From positions 124,001-188,000 of the forward strand of contig JAUIIO010000002.1 of the NCBI GenBank assembly GCA_030431715.1: DNA of 64,000 nt. Direction: 5' to 3'. Positions 1-8,751 of this stretch are shown in pieces (the stretch's first letter is position 1; the number at the start of each line of letters is the position of its first letter). The translations under genes were made by a program, and so were the position numbers. The notes under the pieces were generated by a model. That model had not been told where the DNA came from and did not search any database. It was given only the letters and a program-made list of their open reading frames with translations. The stretch comes from a bacterium. GTDB taxonomy: Bacteria > Bdellovibrionota_C > UBA2361 > RFPC01.

Positions 1-20
1 ATTACATTAACGCCGCTCAG

Positions 21-2039
21 ATGATCTCGTTTTTCTCTGTGGTCTGTGCGTTCTCAAGACGTTACCCCAAAATGCCTTCACATATATTCGTTTTTCTTCT
101 CTGGATGATCGTCATTCTCCCGGCTGCTTTTATCTTGCAGGGAGAGACTGCCTTCTTAAGCACCCTTATGGTACGCGCTACTGGAAATATGTTTGTGTGT
201 GCGCTAAGCGAAGCACTACTCTTACACACCACACTCTGGAATCTCTTTACTGGAAGAACACGAGTCGTATCAAATCATCAGGCTCTTTCACCTATCTTTA
301 TTGCCGTTGCCAGTGGAGCCGTTCTCCTCTCTCTTGCCCCTCTCCTCAGCAACAATGAACATGGACTTCTCTCCTCGATGTCCCTCGATCATCTTTTTAT
401 GATCTTTGTGGCAGTCACCATTGTCCCCAGCTACATCTCATGGAGACTTGCTGTTTATTTCCGAGACCTTCCTGAACAAGGCATTCTCAGACGAAACTAC
501 CATCAGCCGGAAAAAGAGGAAGAAAGCAACGAAGCTGCAGAGTCAGAGCTCGCCCCGCGTGATAGTGGCGCGGTTCAGGTACGACACGAAGAGGGCTTCT
601 GTACCTTAAATGCTCAGCATCAAATCATTCATATGAATAAGTCTTTTCGTACCTTTGCTGAAGTGCGAGACGGTGACTTTACTAATAAAACACTCGCTAC
701 CATCTGCATGGATCCAGATCTACGTGAACAACTCAAAATACTTGATGAGCAGGTACCCTCCGGAGATCAACACAACTCAGAGTATGGAAGAATGCGCGAT
801 GACAAAGTCAGTCGCTTCTTCCGTATCGGAATCAATAAGCGAAGTAAAGATCGTTTCACCACCATCACTCTCAAAGACATCACCGATCAGAGGCGTGTTG
901 AAAGTCATCTTCTTCAAGCGCAGAAAATGAAGTCGCTCGGATCTATTGTTCGTGGAGTTGCCCATTCTTTTAACAACGCACTTACTACAATTATTGGGAA
1001 TGCAAGTCTTGTGAAAGGCTCGGGGAATTCTGACAAATATGAGGAAGCTCTGGAGGAAATAATCACGGTCGCAACAAGCGCAGGTGAACTCGCTTGGTCC
1101 CTCCTCGATTATGCTCAGAAAAAACCATCTCTCATGAGAGATCAGGATCTTAATAGACTCATCGATTCAAATATCCCTCTTTTGCGAAACATGATTGGGG
1201 AAAACTACGAGCTTACCTATAAGGAAGACGACCAGCCACTCGGAGTTTTAGCTGACGGAAATCTCCTTACACAACTCCTCTCTAATTTAATTATCAATGC
1301 GAGCGAATCGTATAATGGTAAGCCAGGAAAGATTATTCTTTCAACAGCAACAGAGGAGATGGACGAACAGATCGCAAGACTCCATCCTGGAGCACGTCCC
1401 GGAACGTTTGCACGTATACAGGTACAAGATTTCGGATGTGGTATGTCTCCCGATACTCTGGCAAGGGCATTTGATCCCCTTTTTACGACGAAGAAAAAGG
1501 AGGGGCATTCAGGGCTTGGACTCTCGATTGTTTTCGCTATCTTGAGAGCACACGATGGGTTCCTTACGGTGGATAGCTTTCCTGAAAAAGGAACAACCTT
1601 TTCACTCTACATCCCTCTTCGGCCTAGCGACGGAGCCCGCTCTTCATCTGAGGAAGAGGTAGAAGAAGAACTGAAACCGTCCGCTCCTGAAAGTGAGGAT
1701 CGATCAATACTTGTGGTAGATGATGAGCCCGGTATACGTAGCCTGCTTGAGAGAATGCTTTCTCAGCTCGGATACTCTGTCCAGTGCTGCGCTGATGGCG
1801 AGGCTGCCCTTAAACTCTATGAAACAAGTACATTCGATCTCATAGTCACGGATCAAACCATGCCTTCTATGAGTGGCTCTGATCTGGCAGAAGAAATTCG
1901 CAAAAAAGATGCTACGGCTAAAATACTCGTTATGACTGGCGCCGCCCCGGATGAACAGAGCCCGGAAAAATCTCTCTTACTCACAAAGCCGTTTGACATC
2001 GAAACACTTTCAACGCAAATACAAAGAGCGCTGTCTTAG
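21..2039 (+). CDS. Membrane-bound hybrid histidine kinase with C-terminal receiver
   Basis: Sensor kinase of a phosphorelay. The first ~150 residues are strongly hydrophobic and give about four membrane segments. A PAS-like region follows (about 190-290). The HisKA helix holds the phospho-accepting His at residue 315 (AHSFNN context), then come the HATPase N box (NLIINAS), G1 (DFGCGM) and G2 (GHSGLGLS) boxes. A receiver domain fills about residues 565-670, with VVDDE acidic residues, acceptor Asp611 (VTDQTMP) and a Lys in TKPF. The frame stays open to the first base of the window, so the true start may lie upstream and more membrane helices may be missing; 5' completeness is unproven. The attached receiver implies transfer to a separate Hpt protein or internal phosphate control. 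The ligand is unknown. Confidence 0.9.
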   Translation: MISFFSVVCAFSRRYPKMPSHIFVFLLWMIVILPAAFILQGETAFLSTLMVRATGNMFVCALSEALLLHTTLWNLFTGRTRVVSNHQALSPIFIAVASGAVLLSLAPLLSNNEHGLLSSMSLDHLFMIFVAVTIVPSYISWRLAVYFRDLPEQGILRRNYHQPEKEEESNEAAESELAPRDSGAVQVRHEEGFCTLNAQHQIIHMNKSFRTFAEVRDGDFTNKTLATICMDPDLREQLKILDEQVPSGDQHNSEYGRMRDDKVSRFFRIGINKRSKDRFTTITLKDITDQRRVESHLLQAQKMKSLGSIVRGVAHSFNNALTTIIGNASLVKGSGNSDKYEEALEEIITVATSAGELAWSLLDYAQKKPSLMRDQDLNRLIDSNIPLLRNMIGENYELTYKEDDQPLGVLADGNLLTQLLSNLIINASESYNGKPGKIILSTATEEMDEQIARLHPGARPGTFARIQVQDFGCGMSPDTLARAFDPLFTTKKKEGHSGLGLSIVFAILRAHDGFLTVDSFPEKGTTFSLYIPLRPSDGARSSSEEEVEEELKPSAPESEDRSILVVDDEPGIRSLLERMLSQLGYSVQCCADGEAALKLYETSTFDLIVTDQTMPSMSGSDLAEEIRKKDATAKILVMTGAAPDEQSPEKSLLLTKPFDIETLSTQIQRALS

Positions 2040-2097
2040 AAAGCACAAGTCTTCGTCCAGTGTCATTGTGAGGAGCTGACATATGACTGAAGAATGG

Positions 2098-2895
2098 CTA
2101 AATTCTTTCAATTAATGTCGTCTTCTTGCTTACGGGATCGAGCACAGCGTGGATCCCCTGAAGCTCACCTTTCCCGCCAGCAGCTTTATATCCAGCCGCC
2201 ATCCCGGTTACGAGCCTCTCGATGGCAATACTACTCTCAAGACCAATAACCCCGTCCTGGCTACCACACATTCCGAGATCTGATACATAACCCGTGCCTC
2301 CGGGAAGAATGCGCGTATCTGCTGTTGGTACGTGTGTATGTGTTCCTACGACAAGGCTCATCCTTCCGTCGAAATAGCGACCAAAAGCAATCTTCTCAGA
2401 CGTCGCTTCAGCATGAAAATCACAAAAAATCAGATCACAATCAGCCAGCGGTCCTTCTACAAGCTCAGTTGCAATCTGAAATGGACAATCCACGGAGATA
2501 TTCATAAAAACCCGTCCTAAGAGGTTACACACGCCCAGTCTAAGACCGTTATGCTCCACAATAAAGAAACGCTTGCCCGGTGTACCGGGAGGATAATTCG
2601 CAGGTCGAACGAGTGGAAATGACTCGTCTTCCAAGAGCTTGTGGATTGAGTGATAACGCCACGTATGATCACCCAGAGTAAGAAACGTAACTCCGGCGTT
2701 GATCAGCGCTTTAGCCTCCTTGGCCTCAAGCCCTGTCCCGCCAGAGGCATTTTCAGCATTGGCGTGTACAAGATCAACTTTATGAGTGGATATGAGAGAT
2801 GGTAAATCTTGAACCATCGCCTCCCTTCCGGGACGCGAAACCACATCACCCAAGCTCAGCAATGATAGCTGTTGTTGTTCGTTAACTGCATTCAT
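2098..2895 (-). CDS. ymdB: YmdB-family metallophosphoesterase (TIGR00282 type)
   Basis: Dinuclear-metal phosphodiesterase family; characterised members cleave 2',3'-cyclic nucleotides and affect RNA turnover and multicellular behaviour. Seen: an N-terminal GDVVSRPGRE motif, NAENASGG, a TLGDHTW block, a C-terminal GTHTHVPTAD motif and the late GMCGSQDGVIG stretch. The length of 265 aa is normal. The block normally read as TxGNHxW has Asp in place of the metal-bridging Asn, which is unusual. The ATG start lies 4 bp after the 5-FCL stop, so the two genes are surely co-transcribed. RNase Y, a frequent neighbour of ymdB, is not here. Confidence 0.9.
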   Translation of the reverse strand: MNAVNEQQQLSLLSLGDVVSRPGREAMVQDLPSLISTHKVDLVHANAENASGGTGLEAKEAKALINAGVTFLTLGDHTWRYHSIHKLLEDESFPLVRPANYPPGTPGKRFFIVEHNGLRLGVCNLLGRVFMNISVDCPFQIATELVEGPLADCDLIFCDFHAEATSEKIAFGRYFDGRMSLVVGTHTHVPTADTRILPGGTGYVSDLGMCGSQDGVIGLESSIAIERLVTGMAAGYKAAGGKGELQGIHAVLDPVSKKTTLIERI

Positions 2896-2899
2896 AGTG

Positions 2900-3532
2900 T
2901 TAATAGTTTAAATCAGCAGAGTCCGTGTCATCTAATCCCGTGTGCAGCACCCGGTCTTCGCTGCAGAGCCAATCCATTGGGATATCATGTGCCTCAGCGG
3001 GAATGCTTTCAAGAAACTGTATTTCCCACATAATTCCAATGCGAATCGCCCCTTTGAGCCCACTCTGAGCAAGGAATCTATCATAGTACCCCTTACCTCT
3101 ACCAATACGGTTTCCCATTCGGTCAAATGCGAGACCAGGTACTAAAACAAGAACTCTTGATGGATCTTCTGGCTGAAAGATCTTCCCTGAAGAGAGGCGC
3201 GGCTCAGGGATACCGTAACGTCCCTGCTCTACTTGTTCCAGCCAATCTTTCCCAATCGAAACAAAGGTCATCTTAAAATCAGCAGAGGATCGTGGTAAAT
3301 ACACCTCCCTCTTTTCTATCTGATTGCTGATAAACTGAGAGAGATCGACTTCCCCATCAAAAAATGAAGTCCATGCGAGAACCGTATCAATACGGTCTGG
3401 CAGTCGGGACTCGACAAACTCATCAAGCTGCTTACATAGACCAGAGCTGGCGGCTCGTACCCACCTTTTGTCGAGATTACCAAGCACCTTCTTCATGTCT
3501 GAACGGATATTTTTTCTACTTCTTGCCGGCAT
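2900..3532 (-). CDS. fthC: 5-formyltetrahydrofolate cyclo-ligase
   Basis: Uses ATP to convert 5-formyl-THF to 5,10-methenyl-THF, returning the storage/inhibitory folate to one-carbon metabolism in the cytosol. Seen: a basic N terminus (RKNIRSDMKK), the substrate-pocket motif GRYGIPEP, and the family signature PGLAFDRMGNRIGRGKGYYD near residues 130-150. The length of 210 aa fits. It is the first gene of a two-gene unit with ymdB. The upstream 260 bp to the divergent M48 gene contain no gene I recognise. The symbol follows the fthC/ygfA naming. Confidence 0.93.
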   Translation of the reverse strand: MPARSRKNIRSDMKKVLGNLDKRWVRAASSGLCKQLDEFVESRLPDRIDTVLAWTSFFDGEVDLSQFISNQIEKREVYLPRSSADFKMTFVSIGKDWLEQVEQGRYGIPEPRLSSGKIFQPEDPSRVLVLVPGLAFDRMGNRIGRGKGYYDRFLAQSGLKGAIRIGIMWEIQFLESIPAEAHDIPMDWLCSEDRVLHTGLDDTDSADLNY

Positions 3533-3792
3533 GTACGAAATCCCCCTCCCCCGGTTCGCAGTATATACTGTCAGCCTGATTCAAAAGCCACAAGCAGAAC
3601 TGTAAAAAAGATTCTCTCTGTATTTCAAGTACATTAGGGGATTTTCAAAGGTGAATTATCAAGTATTGCCCCCGCTGTGTCGATCTTTTTAGACATGGTC
3701 GAACAAGGATTCAGCTCTGCGAGTACGGACGAAACGTTTTCCCCGCTCTGCGAATCTAAATAAATGAAAAGGATTGTTTAAGGTTTACTCAC
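3533..3792. other. Divergent intergenic region, no gene recognised
   Basis: 260 bp between fthC and the M48 protease gene. It holds C-rich and G-rich runs near 3541-3552 and a TATATACT-like stretch at 3561-3568, but no promoter pair with good spacing on either strand. In gammaproteobacteria 6S RNA sits directly upstream of fthC; I looked for its closed-stem/central-bubble pattern here and could not support it. Confidence 0.4.
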
Positions 3793-4389
3793 TTGAGATA
3801 CAGATTTTTGTACAGGTTTTTAAGATATAGCATAATCATTGCTCTGCTCTCTCCATTGTGTGCATACGCCTCCAGCGCTACGCCGGAGAGTATGCCGGAA
3901 GGCCCGGCTTGGCGGCAAACCTGTAAGACTATTCTTCATAAGTTAGCTGGAGACGACATCGTAGCCTATTTCGGTTTCTTGCCATCGCTTGAAATTTATC
4001 AAAATTCGCTACCAGAGGTCTCACTACACTCAAACACTCATATTCGGATCTCTTCAGCCATGCTCAAGCAGATTACTACTGAAGATGAGCTTGCCTTCAT
4101 CGTTTTCCATGAAATTTCACACTCTCTTCTCGGACATAATAGCTACGAGACATCATCAAAAGACAACTTCGGGCTCGATATTGAGCGTGAAGCAGATCAA
4201 ATGGCATTTCGCTTTATGAAGAGCGCCGGATACAATCTGAGTGCTCCCCATCATCTCATAAAAAGGCTTGGAGAATACGAATTTGAGAACACTGGCCTCA
4301 CCGTAGCTGAGCTCCACCCCACGCTTTTGAAACGACAGAGCCTCTTACAATCCTACGCTTCCGAGGAGCCACGGCTTACTTCCTCCTAA
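3793..4389 (+). CDS. Secreted M48-family zinc metalloprotease
   Basis: Small exported metallopeptidase of the M48 (Oma1/HtpX-like catalytic domain) type, probably periplasmic. Residues 1-26 form a signal peptide (basic start, IIIALLSPLCAYA core). The zinc site is H106-E107-x-x-H110 (FHEISHSLLGH) with the third ligand Glu133 in EREADQMAF. The start is TTG: no in-frame ATG gives the signal peptide, and a second TTG five codons on is an alternative. At 198 aa it is a minimal catalytic domain without the TPR repeats of BepA. The role is presumably quality control of envelope proteins, by inference from the family. Confidence 0.82.
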   Translation: MRYRFLYRFLRYSIIIALLSPLCAYASSATPESMPEGPAWRQTCKTILHKLAGDDIVAYFGFLPSLEIYQNSLPEVSLHSNTHIRISSAMLKQITTEDELAFIVFHEISHSLLGHNSYETSSKDNFGLDIEREADQMAFRFMKSAGYNLSAPHHLIKRLGEYEFENTGLTVAELHPTLLKRQSLLQSYASEEPRLTSS

Positions 4390-4588
4390 TTTCGCGTAGA
4401 AACACGAACTCTGAGCACTTCCGTAACACTTGCGTATCGCCCTTATCGCAATATAACGACGTCAAAATACAGGGGAAAAAAAACAAAAAAACCCGCGAAG
4501 AAGGATCAAGGAAATGCTCAGAGCTCCCGATACATATACTGGGAAGAATTTTAACCGGGCAATATAACTAAAGAATACGTAGAGATCT
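4390..4588. other. Short intergenic region, A-rich
   Basis: 199 bp between the M48 gene and the receiver protein gene. It contains an A-rich run near 4474-4492 and nothing else that I can assign. A promoter for the downstream pair is expected here, but no convincing -35/-10 pair was identified. Confidence 0.35.
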
Positions 4589-5314
4589 ATGGCTGAACAA
4601 GACGACAATTCAACACTTACGCCAAAAGAAAGAGCCAACGCAACCGTTCTCATAGTAGAGACAGATCGAAATGAGAGGCAAAATTTACGAGCAGCTCTAA
4701 AATCACTCGGCTACGGCGGAATCACCGATGTACCAACGCATCACGCCGCTATTGAGAAAATGCAAGAACGTAAGATTACCCATATTATTTTTGATGCGAA
4801 GAAAACGAACATGCCAACCACTGAGTTCGTTGAGAAGGTTCTTGAGTTTGACGAAGAGGTTACTCTCATTCCTACCTCATTTGAGCCAAATGTGGATGAC
4901 GTTTTTGAGCTTCTCTGTCTTGGTGCCAAGGGGTATCTCTGTAAACCGTTTACTACTGAAACAGTTGATGCGGCTATCATTTCAGCCTCAAAAGGTGAAC
5001 CCATTGCAGAGTCAGTGAAACAAGCGAAAGACCGCAATGAGGCGCTCGTAGCCATCATGATGTCGAGCCTTGATAAAGCAGCAACAGTCATGCGTCAGGC
5101 TCAACAATTTGATACGGCAAAACGTGAGATCCCCAAAGTCGTACAAACCTTTAGAACCTCTGCCGAGCTGGCAAGAACATTTGCGAAAGATGGCGATGAT
5201 GGTCTCATTAAAGCCATGGAAGAGTTTTGTATCGAGAGAAGCAAAGGACCAGCAACAAGGCTTGGGCGCCTTCGGAAGCGACTTAAAACCAAGAAAGTAC
5301 CTGCTGAAGCCTGA
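4589..5314 (+). CDS. Stand-alone response-regulator receiver protein with unassigned helical C terminus
   Basis: The N-terminal ~125 residues fit a CheY-like receiver: VLIVETD acidic pocket, acceptor Asp69 (HIIFDAKKT), Thr96/Ser97 and Lys119 in LCKPF. The acidic pocket is slightly degenerate (E-T-D rather than D-D). Residues ~130-241 are predicted helical and charged and end in a very basic tail; no DNA-binding or enzymatic output domain is recognisable. It could take phosphate from the hybrid kinases at 21-2039 or 6516-7991, which is inference from proximity only. The next gene starts 40 bp downstream and may be co-transcribed. Confidence 0.75.
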   Translation: MAEQDDNSTLTPKERANATVLIVETDRNERQNLRAALKSLGYGGITDVPTHHAAIEKMQERKITHIIFDAKKTNMPTTEFVEKVLEFDEEVTLIPTSFEPNVDDVFELLCLGAKGYLCKPFTTETVDAAIISASKGEPIAESVKQAKDRNEALVAIMMSSLDKAATVMRQAQQFDTAKREIPKVVQTFRTSAELARTFAKDGDDGLIKAMEEFCIERSKGPATRLGRLRKRLKTKKVPAEA

Positions 5315-5354
5315 TAGCTTTCGCTCTTGTCTTACTCATTGTAAAATAGACACT

Positions 5355-5993
5355 ATGAGGTTTTTTTCTTACCTTACTCTACTCTCTATCCTCGTATTAT
5401 CAGGAACTCTCTGTTTCTCAGGAATTCTTCATGCCGAAGATCTTGACTCTATTATGGATAAGGAGAAAAAAAGAGAATTGCTTGAAAATCAGGGGACGGC
5501 ACTTCTTAAGATGCCCGATCCGGCGTCGACCTACGGCCAAATGCTTGAAGAAGAATTTGATCTCAAGCAGCTTATTTCTTGGGTTACAACCGGCTACGAA
5601 GAGCAAGAGCTTGTTAACATCAGAGCCTCTCACGATGAAGATGATTTCCTTTTTGCCGAAGCCGATATTCGAAGAAGCGATCTAGAGCCCGCTCATATGC
5701 TTCTCGTGATTCCGAGACCACAGCACCAGATAGCTGCGCAGTATGGGCTGCTTAAACCCTATATCCGAGCTCGTCCTATAAAAAAAGATATTCTGACTAT
5801 GAAGAAATTCACGGTCTCAGGTCACACTGCGGAACTCTATCATCTACGGCGTAATGAGTGCCGTATGATCGTTAATCTCCCTCATCAGGGAATGCTCAAG
5901 ATTGATGCCGAAAAATGCAAAAGTCCGGGCGCGTTTTTTCTTTATGAGAAAGAGTTAACCCTTGAGCGTCTAATTCGAAAGCTCCTTTCCTAA
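5355..5993 (+). CDS. Exported protein of unknown function
   Basis: A 212-aa protein with a clear Sec signal peptide (MRFFSYLTLL... to about residue 27, ending GILHA-ED), so periplasmic or outer-membrane facing. The ATG at 5355 was chosen because it gives the signal peptide and avoids overlap with the previous gene; the frame itself stays open upstream to about 5070. No known domain. The mature part is mixed alpha/beta with two Cys (in NECRMIV and EKCKSPG) that could form a disulphide. It follows the receiver gene by 40 bp and converges on a lipoprotein gene 14 bp away. Confidence 0.7.
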   Translation: MRFFSYLTLLSILVLSGTLCFSGILHAEDLDSIMDKEKKRELLENQGTALLKMPDPASTYGQMLEEEFDLKQLISWVTTGYEEQELVNIRASHDEDDFLFAEADIRRSDLEPAHMLLVIPRPQHQIAAQYGLLKPYIRARPIKKDILTMKKFTVSGHTAELYHLRRNECRMIVNLPHQGMLKIDAEKCKSPGAFFLYEKELTLERLIRKLLS

Positions 5994-6007
5994 CCTACAC
6001 GCATTCA

Positions 6008-6436
6008 CTACAGAGCAAACTTCATTGTCTCTAGCTCTTGAGCCAGAATAGTGTACGTGCGCGATACGAGTAACTTTCTTCGCCCCTCTTTCACCCCTTC
6101 ACCAGATTGCTCTGCAAGTTGAGTATACTGCTTCGCCAGTTCGCCAATAGCAGGTCGTGCTGTAAATCCTGCATGCGCTGTGAGCTCGTAAAGCTTCTCA
6201 GCAAGTTCGCGAGACGAATCTCCCACCTCGCGAGCCTCAAGGATATTATCAAGATAAGAGGCTACAAGTGAGAGATCGCCCTTCACCCTAGGATCGACAT
6301 CACCTCCGAGCGCTGCCTCGTAACGTTTTACCGAAGACTCTAAGATCTCGTCCATGGTCTGGGTCTCACCCCTTGGAGCACACGAGGAGAGCACAACTAC
6401 GAAGAGAGAACAGAAAAGATAGTTTAATACGCGCAT
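6008..6436 (-). CDS. Small putative lipoprotein
   Basis: About 142 aa. The start at ATG 6436 yields MRVLNYLFCSLFVVVLSSC, a textbook lipoprotein signal peptide with lipobox LSSC; a TTG five codons upstream is the alternative. The mature part is helical, charged and without Cys, possibly a small helical bundle. No family recognised. The gene lies between a convergent exported-protein gene and a receiver-kinase gene whose start is far upstream. Outer-membrane anchoring is likely, since residue +2 after the lipidated Cys is Ala rather than Asp. Confidence 0.65.
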   Translation of the reverse strand: MRVLNYLFCSLFVVVLSSCAPRGETQTMDEILESSVKRYEAALGGDVDPRVKGDLSLVASYLDNILEAREVGDSSRELAEKLYELTAHAGFTARPAIGELAKQYTQLAEQSGEGVKEGRRKLLVSRTYTILAQELETMKFAL

Positions 6437-6515
6437 ATGAATACCATTCAAGAATATAACCTAGGTTGCCCTATATTAAACAGGAGACCCCGAAATGTCG
6501 AGAGTCAAGGTTGCG

Positions 6516-7991
6516 CTAATCGAGACAGAAAAGCTCTCCTCGCTCATTTACTGGCGGATGAAGCGGGAAATAGATTTTAAATGTTGTCCCTGCGCCCACT
6601 TTACTTAGTACCTCTATCTGCCCCCCGTGGGCATCAACTATACTACGCACCACAAAGAGCCCAATACCTGTACCATGCGTCTCCTGATGCTTTTCAAGAC
6701 GTGAGAATCGCTCAAACACCATCTTAACTTCGGAAGGCTCCATTCCGGTTCCAGTATCAGTGACAGTAAGAATAACATCGTCCTCTTCTTGCTCAAGTTT
6801 GACGTCAACCTTCCCCTCTCGCCCAGTGAACTTTATGGCATTGCTCAAAAGATTGCCGAGGACTCGTTCAAAACCTATTTTGTCAACGTTAATGATGAGA
6901 TCCTCTGGCATACTACAGCTCAGCGCAATAGATCTCGCTTCGGCAATTGTTTCAAAATTAAGCCGGACATTTTCAACCAGTTCTTGAGCCGAGAATGGCT
7001 TGGGTTTAAGGACAAAACTTCCCTCCTCAATCCTTCTCGCACTGAGGAACTCATCAATGAGATTCACAACCCCTTGGGTAGCTGATTGAATTCGTATCAC
7101 TAACTGCTTCGCACGCTCAGTCTCTACCATCGAGCTCAGTAGCTCTGACCCTGTGAGCACCGCTCCGAGAGGCCCCTTAAGATCGTGTGTTGTAGTAGAC
7201 AGCATCTCTCTTTGAAATTTCTCCCTACGTCGTTGCTCGGTAATATCTCTTACCCAAATAATAACTTCTTTGGCATCAACATTTCTTTTTTCGATACCGG
7301 AAACGCTGAGGTCAAACGACTTTGAATCTTCACCTGTTAGCGAAAACTCAAAGTGCCTTACTTCTCCAGGCGATATCTCAAGAAGAGCAGTTTCTACTCT
7401 TTTCTTAAGTTGATCAGATTTAGAAACGCGTTCCGTAAGTAATGAAAAGAAGTCAGGAGCCTCTCCACCACACATCCTTACAAAACGCTCAAATGCCGAG
7501 TTTGAGTAACGGATAATACCAGTAGCACTGACCACAGCGAGCCCGTCATCACTGTTCTGCACGGCGGTCTCAAGCTTACGACGCTCCTGCTCAAGCTGTG
7601 TGGTGGCGTATACCCGGTTAAGAGAAAGCGATATGACCTCGCGAAAATTCTTACTAAAATCTTTTACGATAAAGTCCCTCGCCCCGGTTTTCATCGCCTC
7701 AACTGCTTCGCTTAGATTCGTTGAAGAGGTAAGAACAATTACAGGGACTCCATCACTAAGCTCAGAGAGTCTCTCAATATGCGACACTCCCGACGAATCA
7801 GGAAGATGAAGATCTGATATGATAAGCTCAGGAGTAGAGTCCTTAAGGAGCTCATAGGCAGAAGCAAGATCGCTTACATGGATAATAGAGCTCCCTAACC
7901 CTGTAAGCACCCTCTTTATAAGGAGCGTGTGACTGGGATCATCTTCAATGAGCAGAATCTCATGAAAAAGTGATGAAGGAGGTGTATTCAT
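6516..7991 (-). CDS. Receiver-PAS-histidine kinase, soluble hybrid
   Basis: A phosphorelay protein with inverted domain order: receiver, PAS, HisKA, HATPase. With the chosen ATG at 7991, the receiver acceptor is Asp60 (IISDLHLPDSSG) with the acidic pair in LLIEDD and Lys in IVKDF. The PAS region covers about 140-250, the phospho-accepting His is residue 269 (TTHDLKGPL), and the ATPase boxes NLLSNAIKF, VTDTGTGM and GTGIGLFVV follow. There are no membrane segments, so it is cytosolic. A GTG six codons upstream (8009) is an alternative start. Such proteins usually receive phosphate from another kinase and reset their own activity; the partner is unknown. Confidence 0.9.
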   Translation of the reverse strand: MNTPPSSLFHEILLIEDDPSHTLLIKRVLTGLGSSIIHVSDLASAYELLKDSTPELIISDLHLPDSSGVSHIERLSELSDGVPVIVLTSSTNLSEAVEAMKTGARDFIVKDFSKNFREVISLSLNRVYATTQLEQERRKLETAVQNSDDGLAVVSATGIIRYSNSAFERFVRMCGGEAPDFFSLLTERVSKSDQLKKRVETALLEISPGEVRHFEFSLTGEDSKSFDLSVSGIEKRNVDAKEVIIWVRDITEQRRREKFQREMLSTTTHDLKGPLGAVLTGSELLSSMVETERAKQLVIRIQSATQGVVNLIDEFLSARRIEEGSFVLKPKPFSAQELVENVRLNFETIAEARSIALSCSMPEDLIINVDKIGFERVLGNLLSNAIKFTGREGKVDVKLEQEEDDVILTVTDTGTGMEPSEVKMVFERFSRLEKHQETHGTGIGLFVVRSIVDAHGGQIEVLSKVGAGTTFKIYFPLHPPVNERGELFCLD

Positions 7992-8129
7992 AACAAGATG
8001 TAACCACACCCCCTACTCATTGTCAGCTCCCAGAATCTCCTCCTCCTTATCCACAGTCTTAAAGCTCACCCACAAACAAGGGCACTAAGACTTGAATTCT
8101 ACGGCCGGGAAGAATATCATCTCCCAACT

Positions 8130-8648
8130 ATGATCAAACCAGACCACTGGATTAGAGCCTTCGCTGAAGCCGGAGGAATTAGCCCCTACAACCCTGAGCG
8201 TGTAAACCCCGCCAGTTACGACGTAACGCTTGGCAACCACTGGATATGCCCGACAAGGGATCCTGAAGAGACAAAGTCTGACGTTTTTACCCTTTTTCCG
8301 GGTGAAGTCATTCTTGCGACCACGGCCGAGTATATCCACCTACCACGTGATGTCGTATGCGACCTCAAGCTTAAAAGCTCACTCGGACGCCTGTGGCTCA
8401 ACCACAGCCTAAGTGGTTGGATTGACTGCAATTTCCAAGGCCAAGTCACTCTTGAGCTTCAAAATCTGGGGCCATACCCCAGAAAGCTCTCAGCTGGCAT
8501 GCCTGTGGCTCAGCTCGTCTTTCTTGGGATGGAGTCTGCCCCGGACGTTGCATACGGCGAGGGTGGCAAAGGCCACTATCAGGGTCAGAGCGGCACTACG
8601 CCGGCTTGGGATGAGGGGCTATTTCCGCGGGTAAAAGAGCAAAAATAA
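8130..8648 (+). CDS. dcd: dCTP deaminase / dUTPase-family protein
   Basis: Member of the trimeric dCTP deaminase/dUTPase fold, which supplies dUMP precursors for thymidylate. Seen: the NPASYDVTLG N-terminal motif, the core SSLGRLWLNHSLSGWID block with the Ser-Ser-Leu-Gly and His-Ser-Leu-Ser-Gly-Trp features of DCD, the Glu of TLELQN expected at the deaminase site, and a glycine-rich C terminus (YQGQSG). The length of 172 aa is a little below the usual ~190. Whether it is mono- or bifunctional cannot be decided from sequence. It is divergent from the receiver-kinase gene and lies 103 bp before rpsT. Confidence 0.85.
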   Translation: MIKPDHWIRAFAEAGGISPYNPERVNPASYDVTLGNHWICPTRDPEETKSDVFTLFPGEVILATTAEYIHLPRDVVCDLKLKSSLGRLWLNHSLSGWIDCNFQGQVTLELQNLGPYPRKLSAGMPVAQLVFLGMESAPDVAYGEGGKGHYQGQSGTTPAWDEGLFPRVKEQK

Positions 8649-8681
8649 CACGCTAAGACCGAGATTTCTTACCCCATCCTA

Positions 8682-8710
8682 TTGAGTTTCATTGCAAATA
8701 TGCGTAATAT
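8682..8710 (+). promoter_or_regulatory. Sigma-70-like promoter for rpsT
   Basis: TTGAGT at 8682-8687 and TAATAT at 8705-8710 are separated by 17 bp, about 40 bp upstream of the rpsT ATG. Each hexamer matches the consensus at 4 of 6 positions. Position and spacing are right; activity is inferred. Confidence 0.45.
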
Positions 8711-8751
8711 CACGTGATTAAACCATTTTTTGTTGGAAGAATTGGAAGAAC

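Noticed and set aside
3541-3780. Possible 6S RNA upstream of fthC
   Set aside because: The location is suggestive, but I could not draw the long closing stem and central bubble. A covariance-model search with the 6S family would decide; a significant hit would reverse this.
5070-5354. Longer version of the exported protein starting at 5070
   Set aside because: It overlaps the receiver gene in another frame and buries the signal peptide; the ATG at 5355 is the natural start.
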